From contig CM075656.1 of NCBI GenBank assembly GCA_037953625.1, forward strand, positions 66,359,001 through 66,423,000: a DNA stretch of 64,000 nucleotides, read 5' to 3'. Below the pieces are notes generated by a model. The model saw only the letters and a program-made list of their open reading frames with translations. It was not told the DNA's origin and ran no database searches. Shown one piece after another: positions 33,860 to 47,600 of this stretch (within the stretch, counting starts at the first letter, position 1; each line of letters begins with the position of its first letter). A program made the position numbers and the translations under genes. The stretch is from Crotalaria pallida. Lineage: Eukaryota > Streptophyta > Magnoliopsida > Fabales > Fabaceae.

Positions 33860-34059
33860 TCATTCGTTTTCTTCATAGAAATCTAACTCCTCATTTCCTG
33901 GTTGAAATTCACGAATCCGATTCAAGAATTCGTCGGTGATTGGCAACATTCCCAATCTAATACTAGAGGGTTCCTCTTGGGTTTCCAGCCTTAGGTCTCT
34001 AAATTCCTCAATCAGAATAGCCTCCTTGACCATCATTAAGCTCACATAAATAGTTTTTC
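33860..34059 (-). pseudogene. gypsy pol: RNase H-integrase junction
   Basis: Minus strand: KTIYVSLMMVKEAILIEEFR, then LGMLPITDEFLNRIREFQ. This matches the segment that follows ADALSRK in chromovirus-type gypsy polyproteins. It is the continuation of the reading that stops at 39517, across the nested insertion. Confidence 0.75.
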
Positions 34060-37000
34060 TGTAACACCCCGATTTGGCAACTTGAAATCCGCAATTAATT
34101 AAATGAAAATTAGGGCCATTTTTTTTAAAACATGTAAATGTTACGCAAGATGAGGACACTTAGATTTTCAAAACATTGTTATAATTAAAACTCATGTCCT
34201 TACTTTGCACAACCTATTTCAAGTCCCAAACCGAGATGTCACGTGACATCACACTTTGAAACTCGTTTTTCCAAAACATCATTTAAACGAGGTAGCCCCT
34301 TTTGATTTTGTTTTCAAAACATCAACATCATAAGCTTTTTTGGGGTTACAGCAGGTTAGGACCATGTATCTAACATCTTGTTGTGGATTACAATACTCGG
34401 GGGACAGTCATTGGTATCGACCTCAGCTCCATGCTGGAATCCTCATTACATTGGTGGAGTGCCCTTTTCCTCCGGGCTCAGCTGATATCTTACAAGGTTG
34501 ATCATCTGGGAGCCGCACCAATTGAACATAACAGAAATGTAGGAGAAAGAGAGTGAGCAACCCAAAACGGCAATGTCGACTATGTGGGATTACACCAGGT
34601 AAATATTAGGACAAAATAACCATAATAACTTAAATCAAACAACTAATCAGATATAATTCAAAACCATACGTGCTTATCACATAAACCACATTTTGATCAT
34701 TCACATTAATACTTCCACATTCTTTGATACTATGCTTTCACCATGAGACTTCCCATTCCTTTCTCATTCTCAAATTCATCAAGTACTCATATTCAGTTCC
34801 ATTTTCAAAACTTATTCATCACTCGAAACTAACATAATTGTCGATGGCATCTTTAATACTATTACCATTGTCTTTGAAATGTATTGGTTATTTAAGTCTT
34901 ATCAATTTGATTAGCCTCAATGATGAGGGGGGGGGGCATCATTGTGCTCACACTCGTCTACATCTCCTCAGTACAGCAGCCAACCTAATCGGAAGCAAAC
35001 AGGAGTACAGGACCTTTACCACGCGGGCATGACAGCTGTCTCAACAAATGGCTCCAAGCCTCAAACACAAGTGATATCACAAACAGGCTCACTGCCTCGC
35101 AGTGGCAAAACACATTGCCCCGTTCCAGTCCCTCTCACTGTTCTAGATTTGTATCAAGGGGGAGACAATATGTTTCTAGTAGGCCTGCGGAACTTTACCA
35201 CGGTATTGGACCCAGTCCCCACCACGTTAGTGCACCACTTGTGGAGTTCGTTCCGCCTAGAAACATACTCTAGACTTCTTGACGCATCACCGTCATTTTC
35301 CTCCCCTTCTACAATCTCCACCTGAGTACCCGCAGATACCCATAGTATCTTCCTCTCCACTACTTCGGAACGACACTCATACCTCACCGCTTTTATCAAT
35401 GTCTTTTAGAATCTTTTAAAAGAGTTTTAATTACGGCTTAGCCCTAATGATCGGTTCATCCTTAGTGCATCCCTTCAATGAAACCCGATCTCTAATCGTT
35501 CGCATCTAATCTCCCTAAAACTCATATACTTTCACGTGACTCATCACGACATCATCACATGCTCTTTCTCGTTCTCAAATCACAGCACATTGGTTCTCAT
35601 CAGCATGAGCAACCTAATCTCAGATCAATTTGGGGACTCGACACATCATCGGGTCCTCACCATCAACTGTGGATCAACAGCATCCCTCACAGCCTTTTCC
35701 TCACATAGTGCAACAGCATCACCAGCATACCTTATTGTCGGCTCGATCTCGCACGTTGTTAGCTCCGCTCCTCATTACCGCGCTTCCGCTCGCTTACACT
35801 TTTTATAGTCATCTTGGCATCGCCTCCTCGTTACATTCTTCCTCGACTAATCATGTCTTGCATATCCATCGTATTCGTCTTTTCTTTCTTTAATTAATTC
35901 CTTATAAATTTAGTCTTTATTGATTTACTCACACAGTTTCCACCCATATCATATAGCAATTAAACATCTCTCAGATAAATAATTAAACAACACACATGAA
36001 CAATTATAAACATATCATAACCCAATCTCAGTCGTTCGGGTGGATAGCTAAATCAATCAAACATGCGCTATCACATACACCACTACACTAAATGAGATTG
36101 GATGTCCAATCTTTGAGGTGATTGGACGTCTTAATATGTTACCTAATTACCACGGCGTCTTAAGGATATGCCCCTCTCTCACCTCAATGACGATCATCCG
36201 AAGGTTCTCCAGAGTTCCCGATTGTTATCCTTGTCTCATTTCCTTGGTGTCCGTCGCTCTAACTAAGACATTTTTCCCGTGCGTTAGAAACGTCTTCGAT
36301 ATATTCATTGAATTCACTTTGAAAACGATTTCTCTTTTGAAAACTTTTTATCCTTGTCTATGGTCTTTAAATTCGATTCAAATAAAAATTTCTTGAGAAG
36401 ACCTTTGAAAACACTTTTAGAAATAAATTTTCTTTCATCATTAAATTCTTAGTTTAAAACATTCATCATTCACTTATTGAAAAACACTCTTAGGCTTCAA
36501 GAAAACAACCATTTAAATCACACATCAACACACACGCTCAAGCATATACAAGAAAAGGGTTCAACTAAATTTCTTATTTAAATCAAGGCAAAACCGAATT
36601 AACATTTTCTAATTACTAATCATTTCTAAATCTTAAAATCATAGAATGGAAATCAATTTAGTCAATTTTATTTGTTTCTAGTTCCTAATCCGAGAAGAAT
36701 AAAAAGAAATTAACACATCATTGCACCAAGCATCTAAGAGCACAAATATAGAATATAATCACTTTCATGAATCTTTTAAAAAGGAAAATTATTTCAAGCA
36801 CCTAAACATACATCAACCGAATTATTCAAGTAAAATCTTGTAAAAACACAACACACAATCAAGGCATCAAACAGTGAAGTTATTTCATTTCTTTTAAGAT
36901 TGAAACCGTGAGTATTATAAGGAAATTAGCAACTTCAATTTCATTTTTTTCACTTCAACTCAAACAACAATTTAAGCTACAAATCATTTCAAAGATTTAT

Positions 37001-39512
37001 TTTGTTTTCCTTTAAATTGGTTATTTCATACATGTACCTTTATGCTCTAATTTAAACTAATCTTAGTCTATATACTACCTAGATGATGATGAAACACACT
37101 TTCCTAACTTTCCTACTTCAAGGCCGAATAAGGTCTCACATGGAACAAGAATTTTAGTTTACTTTTTGGCATTCTAAAGACAACTAATCAAAGCAATTCA
37201 TGTAAATCACACATGACCATTTAATCACATCAACAAGCATGAATTATCATGAGGTTTTCTTTAGACCTTTTTATTAGAACTCAAACTCCTAAATAAAAAC
37301 ATGGTTTACAACTAGACCTTTTAAAAGAATATTAGGCATGAACTCAAGATCACCAAGTCTTTTTCTAATGCATACATGCACCTAAAAAATCAAGCATCAA
37401 AACACTTTTAACACTCATGGCCGAATAGCCTTCATGCCAATACAACATGAATAAAACAAGCATTTCGATTAAATCTTGCTTAAGAAAATTCATTTTAAAG
37501 ACCCTTATCCTAATTGTTTCCTTAGACCGTAACATACATATAGGAAAAGCTTAATTTCTTTACTTAAAAATTGACATGCAAACCTTAATGTTCTAACTTG
37601 TAAGACAATAACCATGGATGGAAATAGGTTCATACAAAGATCAACCAAAATCATTACAAGGTCAACATGCAAGGCTAAGAATTCCTAATTTCTTCTCAAA
37701 TCATTTTAGATCATGAAATCGTTGATCAAACACTTATATAGGTACACATAGCTCACGGATGTAATTCAAGAAATCAACATGCAAGACTTGAAAACCTTAC
37801 TTTAGTACAAATTGCACCTAGATCATGAAATTGTTTATCAAACCTTCACATATAAGTACATAGGTCACGGATTGAACACAAGGACTTAGCATGCAAGGTA
37901 CAAATTCTCCACTTTGTGGCCAACCGAATTTAGACCATAAATTATTTAGCAAAATTTTCATAGAAACTTTATAGAGCACGGATCAAAGAAAAGGATTCAA
38001 CATGCAAGACTTAAGACCTTTATTCTTTCACAAATCATGCTTGGATCATAATTTATTTACCAAAACCACTCACAAAAACCTTATTGATCACGGTTTAGAA
38101 GAAGGAATTTAACATGCATAGAGTTTAAATCCTCATTTTCATGAAAATCTCAAGCAACAATTTAGATCTTCTAAGAGTTTGGTTTCGAAAAGCATCAAGA
38201 TCAACTAACAAGGGTTACAACCGAGGCATAGAGTCCATGAATTCACATATTACAATCAATTTAGGAAAACTCATAGTTAAGTCTAAAACACATTTGCACT
38301 CATGAGGAAAAACCAGCAAGAGAAAGAAAAGAGGAATTACAAATTCAAAAGAAATTCTAATTATTATGATTTGCTTCTTGGTCTTCATGAAACCTACCAT
38401 GGAAGTTGGTTTTCTAACTCCTAAGGTGCTTGATCCTCTAAGAAACTCAAGGTCTTGATCTAACTCTCCTCCTTTGTCCTCCTTGTTTCCTACGGTCACA
38501 CCCTCTTTCTTCTTCTTTTCTTTTATCTTCTAAGGGTTTGATGTTCCCTTAGAAGTGTTTGGTTTTTTTTTTGTGAGTGAATGGGATGGGAATGAAATGT
38601 GAGAAATGAACTAAGGTGAGATAGTTTTAAGGCCACCGAATATTGCCTCCTCTACCCTTGGATTGAGGTTCGGCCAAAGCATCAAAAGGGAGGGTAAACT
38701 TGGGTTTCTAAATTTTTGCATGGCAAGGCTTAGGCTTTATCATGCATACTCACATCCCTTCCTTCTTTCCTACCCTAAGGTCAACACTCCCCCTTGCATA
38801 CTCACTCACCCTTCACCGTGGCACCCTCACAAGCCCACACCTAATGCACACACACACACATGTCCACACCGTAGCACACACATATGTCCACACTTCATGC
38901 AAAATTTTATTTTCATTTCCTAATCTAACTTAGTCAAAAATGCTATGGTCATGGCTTCATGTGATTTATGCAACATTAGGAGTCATGCACACTTCTATAT
39001 GCTTACACCGTAGCACATTCACACACATACACATTCATGTTAAATTTTCAAGCAACATTTGCATATTAATCAAACACACCTCACAATGAACACATATCAT
39101 AAATTAATTCTATGTTATGGCAATTGATTTAATCTCTTACAAGAACAAATCATTGTCCTAGGAAAACTTAAATTATTCCAAAACAAGCAATCATCCACGC
39201 AAGGCACACGATTAGAAATTCTTAAAAATCAAACTCCTTGTACAATTAGAAAATTTCCAAAAGATAATTTATTTAAGGTCATTGACTTAATAGAAAAGAA
39301 GCCATAATTTTATAAAAATTCGTCTTCCAAAATTTCAGAAATACAATTTGCAATTTAATCATATTTTCAAGGTTCATTCATAAGAACACAAATTCTTTTC
39401 GTAAAGGAATCATTCTTGAATAAAATCATAAATAATCCTTTTGGAAACAAAACTCAAGATTTATTTTAACGATTCCGTTTACGCACGTACGGGAAAAATG
39501 CGGGGTGTTACA
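34060..39512. mobile_element. Probable solo LTR of another gypsy element, 5.45 kb
   Basis: On + it starts TGTAACACCCCG and ends CGGGGTGTTACA, the 11-bp inverted LTR termini of this group. The flanks are TTTTC (34055-34059) and CTTTC (39513-39517), a 5-bp duplication with one mismatch. I see no second LTR copy, no primer-binding site and no polymerase motifs inside. That fits a solo LTR left by recombination, but an unusually long one. It splits the host gypsy pol exactly at the end of the ADALSRK-type motif. Open frames inside (up to 127 codons) carry no domain. Confidence 0.72.
38840..39060. repeat. CA-rich repeated phrases inside the solo LTR
   Basis: Several loose repeats of CACACACACATGTCCACACCGTAGCACA-like phrases (about 38845-38895 and again 39003-39035). 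They may be relics of a minisatellite. The open frame over it is low complexity. Confidence 0.55.
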
Positions 39513-39516
39513 CTTT

Positions 39517-40800
39517 CAGCTCAAATCGTCTGCAACTACGTTTGCTATGCCAGGATGATAATGGAGCTCAAAGCCATAATCTTTAAGAAACTCCATCCAT
39601 CGCTTTTATTTTATATTCAACTCCTCCTCCTCTTATTGTCATTCATACTTTCGAACTCCAAACTTGTTCATGAATCACAACCTTCTTATCTTAGTATCTA
39701 ATGACTCCTTTGCATTATCCAGCTCAATTTTCTACCTTCTCCGATTGGAGTATCTCCCTAATTTTAACTCTTGATTAGTCCATAAATATTACGATTCAAT
39801 CATCTTAAATCAATTTCAATGATGAATCAAGGCATTAAGTTGTTTTATCACATTAAATCCTTCCTTAAATTTTACTTAGGTAATTGACATTGAGTTTGGA
39901 TTGGAGGAAGATGTTTATTGATGCCAAAAGTTACTTCACAATTGACTTAAATTTTTAATTTAAACTTTCAGCTTCTAACCGGTTACAAGAAACTCTAACC
40001 GGCTATGAAGTATTGTTTTAGAAATAAAAACCAAAGAACTTTCAAAAATCATTTTCTTTACATCGTCCAATCCAACTCAAAATAGGATTTAATCATACTC
40101 TAATACCTTGATTCCAACTGAATTCACTCACTGAAATGATTTAAATCATAATATACTCACCTTTTTTTTCCATAATTCCTCTTGGACTAATCCTATTATA
40201 TTGGGGTATAATCCATCACTGCCCCACCATAATTAAACAACATCCAATCATTTCATACAATCAGTTGATCTTTCCAAGTCAACTAGATCATAGGCCATGC
40301 GATCCTAGAAAATCCCTCAATATTCCGGCGATAATATCCAGCCATCCCTAAGAAACTTCTCACTTCAGTCACAGTCTTAGGTTGTTCCTATTTCAACACT
40401 AAACTTACCTTTGCTGGATCCATCGCAATTTCTTCTTTAAAGATCACATGCCCTGCGAACGTAACTTCGCTCAACCAAAACTCATCTTTGGCGAGCTTAA
40501 CACACCACTACTCTTCTTGCAGGATTCTTCACACAATCCTGAGATGTTCCTCATGCTCCTCCAGATTCTTAGGATAAACCACAAACGAATCCGACTAAGG
40601 GTCCAGTTCTTATAACCCATAAAAGAATAGGTGCATTAGTCAATCCGAACGGCATTATTTCCTACTTATAATGTCCTTATCGAGATCAAAAATGTAGTCT
40701 TAAGTGTATCCCTGTCCCAAATCCTGATTTGGGGTTAATTCAACCGCCAATCAATCTTAGAAAACACTTAGACTCCTTTAATCTAATCCGACCAAACCTT
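39517..40800 (-). pseudogene. gypsy pol: reverse transcriptase/RNase H remnant
   Basis: Minus strand. RWMEFLKDYGFELHYHPG and ANVVADDLS (about 39520-39605) are the RNase H end. EQPKTVTEVRSFLGMAGYYR (about 40310-40390) is the RT-RNase H connection. Further right are broken traces of the RT thumb and palm (EEHEEHLRI-, LAKDEFWLSEVTF-like) with many stops and shifts. RNA-dependent DNA synthesis is no longer possible from this copy. Confidence 0.8.
39976..40005. repeat. TAACCGGTTA pair in the gypsy internal region
   Basis: TAACCGGTTA at 39976-39985 and the near-match TAACCGGCTA at 39996-40005, 20 bp apart, the same geometry as in the LTRs. Confidence 0.8.
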
Positions 40801-41714
40801 TTTAGCAACTTCTCTACATGTTTCTTCCATTTGACCATTCCCGATGATATCATATCGTAAGGGTAGTAGAGAGAGAATCAGCTTCAAGAATTAACTTGAT
40901 TCCAAACTCTATCTCTTTTGCTTAAGGGTGAACCTAACATCATTTCTTACAACCAAGATTTCTTTAACCCCCCTTTCTCCTTCACTGCTGTCCAGAAGCA
41001 ACACCTGGGTTCATTGGATTCCAGATTCGAAACTTGGGAATCCCAATACAGAGTTGTTCTATCGTCATTAATCATGATCACTTGATCCTTCGGCTCCCGA
41101 ACTGTGCTTACGATCAAATGAAATCATGACACAGGTAGATAGACAAAGTCTAATACCTTAATAGAACGATTCCGACATACTTTGGAAATCACTAAAAGAA
41201 GATTTGTAAGATCCTCTGCTTTGAGATAGCAGATTGGATAAGGCATAAAGCAACTTTGATCAATACCCTTATCCATAAGGAACAAATGAAGGAATAGCTT
41301 TAGAGTTTAACGAACTCAACAAGATTAATCCTTAGGAAGATGACTGCCTTGCACTCGACCTGAGAAGTTGATTAACTTTAACACTAGTGAGGGTAAATAC
41401 TCCTCCCCAGAGTCAAGGATTTAACTACAACTCTTTTAAGATTTCCTTATCACTGGTTTTATGAGAACGGAATAAACCAACACTATGGTTTTAGGGTTAC
41501 CACATGTCTAAAGAGAAGCATACGACTATCATACTTCTACTTAGACTACATAGAACACTTTTTAATAGCAGAATAAGCTACTTATCTAGAGCCATTACCC
41601 ATAACCTTAGCTCTAGTTTGGAAGTATATGAAAGCATACTTCCCAAGAAACATTGCAGATATCGATGACCAGCGTGTTGGACCACACACCCAAGGACCAA
41701 GAGTCAGGACCATT
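40801..41714 (-). other. gypsy 5' internal region, unrecognisable
   Basis: This is where gag and protease should lie. No capsid, zinc-knuckle or protease motif is readable on either strand. The part next to the primer-binding site is untranslated leader. Confidence 0.45.
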
Positions 41715-41726
41715 GCTCTGATACCA
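41715..41726 (-). other. Primer-binding site of the gypsy element
   Basis: GCTCTGATACCA on + is the exact complement of TGGTATCAGAGC (initiator tRNA-Met type). It lies six bases inside the right LTR, so the right LTR is the 5' LTR and the element reads leftward. Confidence 0.88.
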
Positions 41727-41732
41727 TAAAAG

Positions 41733-44700
41733 TGAAACATTCCTTGTATATCATCTTACTTTATAAGAAAAGTAATAAGTTTATGAATACTTGGACTTGT
41801 TATCGTTGGAAAAAGATCTGAAAATAAGAATTTTCCCTTACCTTGAAAATTCCTTTTCACAAACACTTGATTAATAATGAGGTTGACTAACAAAATCAGA
41901 GCTTGCGGAAACATAGTAAAATCATCATATTATACCCCCAAAATATATCAAGTGTAACAAGTCCATTAATACCAAATAGGTATAATTATGAAACTGAATT
42001 CCTCTTATGATACCCTTTTTCCAAAATATGTATCATATAAATTCTATAAAAAAAAATAGAAATGTTATAGAGCTGGTCACTGGTCCTTTGTCCAAACATC
42101 CTTCTGGTCGGATCCTCGATATCTGCACAACGGGTTCCCAGCCCACATTTTCTACACTCTGCATGCACATAAGGGACATCTCCCCTTACTGATTCTTGTG
42201 CAAGCTAGATGCACGATCAACACCTAATAAGGGCATGGGGGTTAGCTATAGATATTCGCATAATTAAATGAGAATAAAACTAACATCCACAAGTCAACAT
42301 GTAGCAAATCATGATGCATAATCATATGAGCACAGCCGGTTAATCATAATAATTCTTTCAATGCAGATGGCATGATGCATGATTTTCTTCCACAACTGAG
42401 GCCTCTAAAAGTCCATCTTGGACGTCCATCCAATACACCGTTGTGTTCCCGGAACACTGACATTAGTTCCCAGAACGTAATGCCAAACCATACTTGGATA
42501 AATACGCAACACTCCCAGAGTGTGCACCACGTTCCCAGAACGTGTAGCAAACCATACTTGGATAAATAAGCATCACTCCCAGAGTGTGCATCACGTTCCC
42601 AGAACGCATAAAAACCAGGTCCCGGACACTGGCCACATATCTATAATGTGTCATCAAGTAGGTTGCATATCAATGTGTTCCCAGAACACTATAATACGTT
42701 CCCAGAATGTATATAACCAGGTCCCAGACACTGGCCACATATCTATAATGTGTCATCAAGTAGGTTATAATTTGGTACTCCCAGAGTACCCTCCTCATAT
42801 TCCCAGAATATGATAATCGTTCCTACCAACCAAACTTCCATTCTATATGAATGCACAATCATCAAGGTTGGTTTTATCTTTAATTCTATTATTATACCAA
42901 TGTGTTCCCAGAACACTAACATACGTTCCCAGAACGTATCGCAAACCATACTTGGAATATAATCAAGCACCACTCCCGGAGTGTGCATCACGTTCCCAGA
43001 ACGTATCCAAGAAACCATGTCCCAGACAATGGCCACATCCCCAGAATGTGTCATCAAGTAGGTTGCATCAGTTTGGTACTCCTAGAGTACAGGGTCATGT
43101 TCCCATTAATTCCATTATTATGACTTAGAAAACACAACTTCTGAATGATATCTTGAGGTATGGCTTTACTCATGAAATTCACCTTTGAATTTAAATTTAA
43201 CATATGCTCATAGACCTGGATTGAGAGAATATAATCATTGGTATTAGCAACCCTTATTCAAAAACTTAACTTTTATTTTTAAGTTTCAGATACTAACCGG
43301 TTACATCATCACTTAACCGGTTAGAATTACAGACCTGAATATTAAACCACTGATTTTCCAAGAATCTTTTCTTAAATTCTCTTCTCAATCCAATAACAAG
43401 GTCTTAGCATAACAGAATACCTCAAGTTCAACACATAATATCATTCAAAAGATCTAAGTCATAATCCAATTTTCATTTATGCATAATTTCCTCTTGAAAT
43501 TATCCTTTGATATTAAGGTATTAACTCATCACCTCCAATCTAAACCAAACAGTGCTCAAACACATAGTTTTAGATTGGTCTTTGTATGAAATTCTAGCTT
43601 AAACTTGAGTACAAATGGTATGGATACTTAGCCAATTTCAGAAATTCATTTTCTTTGAAAATTGACAGTATCTAACCGGTTACAAATTTCGACTAATCGG
43701 TTAGATTAGGCAGAACATACACTGAAAAATGAGGTTTTGCATACCATTTTCTACCATACTCAAATCTAACCAATTTCATTCATAAATAGAGTTTACATAC
43801 CTTAATACTAGTGTGTTCAACCACAGAAACCTATCTATATTGCATGCATTCAATTTAGATACTCAAATTGCACATAATTGCACATATTTCACAACTTAAT
43901 GCATCAATTCACATAATATCCAATTAAGTCATGAAATCAACATCAACATAGCTTGCATGCATCCAGATAACATTGCTCAAAACAACAATTGAGCTCAAAT
44001 TGGCCTCCAAGCCATTTAACCATTTTAACTTATGCCCTTTGAGTCTCATCTTATATTCTACCACAATTTATCCTCATTCTAGCAAATAGTAAGCTTCCCC
44101 CTTACCTTAGGTTCGTGCTTGATCCAAAACATTGCAGAGAAAAAGGCTCCAACATAGATCTCCATTAAATCCACTATATGCAGATAGAGTTGGACAAGGT
44201 ACCAAAACCAGGGAAATTAACATGCAAAACCCAATTAAGAATTGGGGAAAATAGTCAAATTGAGTTCTCTGCAACATGCACTAGAGGTAGGAATAGATTT
44301 GAAACCAAAAGGGTTCGTGTGCTTACCAAAATCGAGCTTCAAAGTCAGCTCCAGAAACCAGAAGCTGAGGTTTGACAGCATCAACACCTCAACTTGGCAA
44401 GCTTCATTCTCAAACTCCAGGAACTCTCAACTCACAAACTTTATATCAATACAAAGCCCTTGATGTGAGCTTTGTAACCGTGTATCACTCATGGTCTAAC
44501 TCTCAGAAACGAAGGAGAATTGCACCAGACGAATCAAGAACCCTAAAAACAGAGTTTCAACCTTTCTATCAGAAAATCAACCCAAATTCATCAACAATTC
44601 GGGTTTTTATAGAGAAATCAGGCTTGCATGCAAGGCGACACGCGTTCCTCAGCGTGATTTGAGTGGGATTCGTGGTGATTTCTGGATTAATTGGGTGATT

Positions 44701-45040
44701 ACTCATCAAAACCCACTAACCCAGATTCTGAGTTCATCGTGTAACCGGTTACACAGCCCTTCTAACCGGTTACATACTGATAAAATTAAAAAATTAATAA
44801 TTTAATTACTCTTTCTTCAAAAACCTTTTTAATATTTCAATTAGGTCCCAACCCAAGGGTTAATTTACAATATTCACATTTTTGTACAAAATAACCATAT
44901 AAAAATATATCTCATATTTTTATATAAAAACACATAATGTACAAAAACTAAAACCTTCAAAACTAATATAAATCAATTATAAAATAATTATTATAATTAA
45001 TTTCTCGGTTATTTGGGAGACGAAAATTAGGGGTGTTACA
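41733..45040 (-). repeat. 5' LTR of the gypsy element (right copy)
   Basis: 3308 bp, near-identical to 29145-32451. On + it begins TGAAACATTCC (the other copy has TGTAACATTCC) and ends GGGGTGTTACA. It repeats the hairpin array (about 42443-43090) and the TAACCGGTTA pairs, one of which has become TAATCGGTTA near 43694. Confidence 0.92.
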
Positions 45041-47189
45041 ATAAGAAAAAGAGAAAGAAGAGAAGATTATCTTACAATATGTATGGTTTCCTTTATTACA
45101 AAATTTAATTTTTTATACCTTTGATTTATGATTATTTTGTGTTTGTTTCCCCTTTTTTTGTTATTTATGGTTTTCTTTTATTTTGTGTGTTTCAGATAAA
45201 TGGCTTCTAATGATGGAAATGCATCAGAAAACAAAAAAAAGGGGGGGCGTGGGAGAACTATCATGAAGACCGTGATTCAAGAAAGGAGTAAAAGAAAGAA
45301 GCTTTTAGAGGTAAATATTTCTGTGTTTTTGTGCATTTTTATTCTTTTTGGTCTTAAGATGTCTTTTATTCTTTTTTGTTACAACAACCTGAAAATAAAT
45401 TATGCCATTTTGAATAGGTTGAATGGAACATAAAAGGACAACCCATTGGCTCAAATGCATCATGATTTAATAGTCATATTGGTGTTATCACTAGACGTGA
45501 TGCTTCAATCAATATAGAAGATTGGCGTCATGAGAGTAATGCGCAGGTGAAGCTTGAAATTTGGGAAGATGTACAGGTATGATAATATTACTAGTCAAAT
45601 GTTTTATGCTATATTTCTTATACATTTACTTTTAGCATCCTTATCTTGCTTATCTTTAATGATGTTTTGCAGGCTATTTGGAATGTTAATGAGACACACA
45701 AACATTATGTTCTTGGGAAAGTAGGGATTGCCCTGAATAAATTTCGATATAGACTAACTAAAAGAGTCCGAAATGGTTGTGTTGATCATCCACCAAAACT
45801 ATATGCAGATTTAATTGACCAAGAAGAATGGGATGAGTTTGTTGCTAGGGTTACTACTACCCTTTTTTTGGTATGATTTAGTCAAAACTCTGCTTGTTTT
45901 GCATATTAATTTAGCAATTGAGCAAATAGGGGAAGAGGAAATTAGTGATTGTGAGAAACCAGAGAATAAGAAGAGGAAATTAGCTGATTAATTTACTTAA
46001 TTTATGCTGAAATATGCAAGACATATGCTGATTTATGCTGATTTAAACAGGAAATCAGCGCTGCGAATAGGGAAAGAGCATTACAAGCCGATTGTCCTTC
46101 GCGTATATCGCGTAAGGGATATGCCAAGTTGGAGCAAGAAATTGTATGTATGAGTGAATATTTATCAAATTAATTTATTATTTAATTATTTAACTACTGT
46201 TTTTTTAATAAAATCATTTCTGCTAATTAATTGTCTTAATGTATAGTTTCTGGAGACGAAATCAGAGGAAGTGTCATTACCTCGTCATACACTGTATAGG
46301 AAAGCCCGCTTGGACAAAACAGGGAATACCAACAATGAGAAGGCTCGTGAAAAAATTTCACAAATTGTGGGTTTGATATGACTTAATCTCGTCAACTTTA
46401 TCCTTTTAATATAATTTTTTATTAAAGTAATGATTTAACATTTGGTTCTTTGTTCTAGGATGACCTTGAACAAAGTGGACAAATAATAGATAACAAAAGC
46501 AGTGATGACCTACTTTCCAAGGCACTGAACAAGCCTGACCACCCTGGTCGGTTGATTGGGGTGGGATTTGGGATCTCAAAAAAAGATTACTTCTGACCTA
46601 AAAAAACACAAAAGGTCTTTGTGGAAGTTTCTGAATACAATAAGGTCATGGACTCATATTGCAAGCCCTCATGAGTAGAGTTGCATATTCGGAGAAACAA
46701 AATCATGATAAAAAGCCTGATGAGGTTGAGAAAGAGTTAGATTTGCCCTCTCCCAACAGTATAAAGGATAGTTGCCCTGATGATAATCTTCCTATGGTAG
46801 GATCCAAAACTTCTTGTAGAATTCTTTGTCATTGCCTCCTGTAGTTGCTGAATTTTTTTTATGCACTTTTAACTTTTTCCTTTCATGTTAAAATAGGGTA
46901 TCAGTCCATGTCTTCTGTTTATAGTAGATCATGAAAGTCCAGTTGCAAAAGGTCATATGTATAACATTGAGGGTGAGACATTGCACAATCGAGCATTGCC
47001 TCTGGACCATATGAAAGTTTTAATTAGTATTCCACTTGATGAAAATGCACCATTGCCAGTGGAAGATGAGGTTGGCAATATGTTCACGGTTGGAGATGCA
47101 GTAAATGCTTTTGTTGCATGGCCATTCAATCTCATCATTGCTGAAAATCCTCAGGTATCCCACTTGATTAGAGGTACATCATGCTGTAT

Positions 47190-47600
47190 ACAATGATTTC
47201 TTTTCCCAATACAATGTTTCTAACATCTATTGTGAATTTTAAGAAACATGATGGATCAAATAGGAATGCTAAAGGTGAAAATTCTATGCACAAAAAGGAA
47301 CCATTTAAGGTATATGACTCATTTAAAACTATTTCTTTTTCCAATAAAATGTTTGCATTATACTAACTTGTATTGTGAATTTTTAGAAACCCGATGAGTC
47401 AAATAGGAATGCTAAAGGGGAAAATTCTGGGCAAAAAAAGAACCATTGTTTGAGGTATATGACCCATTTACAACAATTTCTTTTTCTAATAATATGTTTG
47501 CATTTTACTAACTTTTGTTGGTAATTTTTAGAAACCCCCTGAATCCAATAGGAATAAGGGAGAAAATTCTGAGCATACAAAAGAATCAATTGCAACTTCT
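47190..47600 (+). repeat. Threefold ~125-160-bp tandem exon-intron repeat in the CACTA second gene
   Basis: Three copies of a unit containing an acceptor, an exon like (ES)NRN-KGEN-(K)KE and the following intron (TTTCTTTTTCCAATAAAATGTTTGC...ATTTTTAG). They start near 47240, 47385 and 47530. The peptide unit is Asn/Lys-rich and probably a flexible linker. Confidence 0.7.

Larger units (their letters stand above)
29145..45040 (-). mobile_element. Ty3/gypsy LTR retrotransposon, Tekay-like, minus strand, 15.9 kb
   Basis: Two 3.3-kb LTRs (29145-32451 and 41733-45040) are flanked by a perfect 5-bp duplication, ATAAG (29140-29144, 45041-45045). The primer-binding site is at the right and the polypurine tract at the left, so it reads leftward. 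Internal pol remnants on the minus strand are RT/RNase H (39517-40800) and the start of integrase (33860-34059), in gypsy order. gag is not recognisable and the internal region without the nested insert is only about 3.8 kb, so much is deleted. The two LTRs differ at roughly 1% of the positions I compared, which suggests a fairly recent insertion. The Tekay/Del-type assignment is inference. Confidence 0.92.

Noticed and set aside
34942..35893. Open frames of 64-127 codons in the solo LTR
   Set aside because: No domain, overlapping frames, and their position inside an LTR-bounded element without other coding signals.
42007..43128. Small open frames shared by both gypsy LTRs
   Set aside because: They are duplicated because the LTRs are duplicated, and they run through the hairpin array; no protein family is visible.
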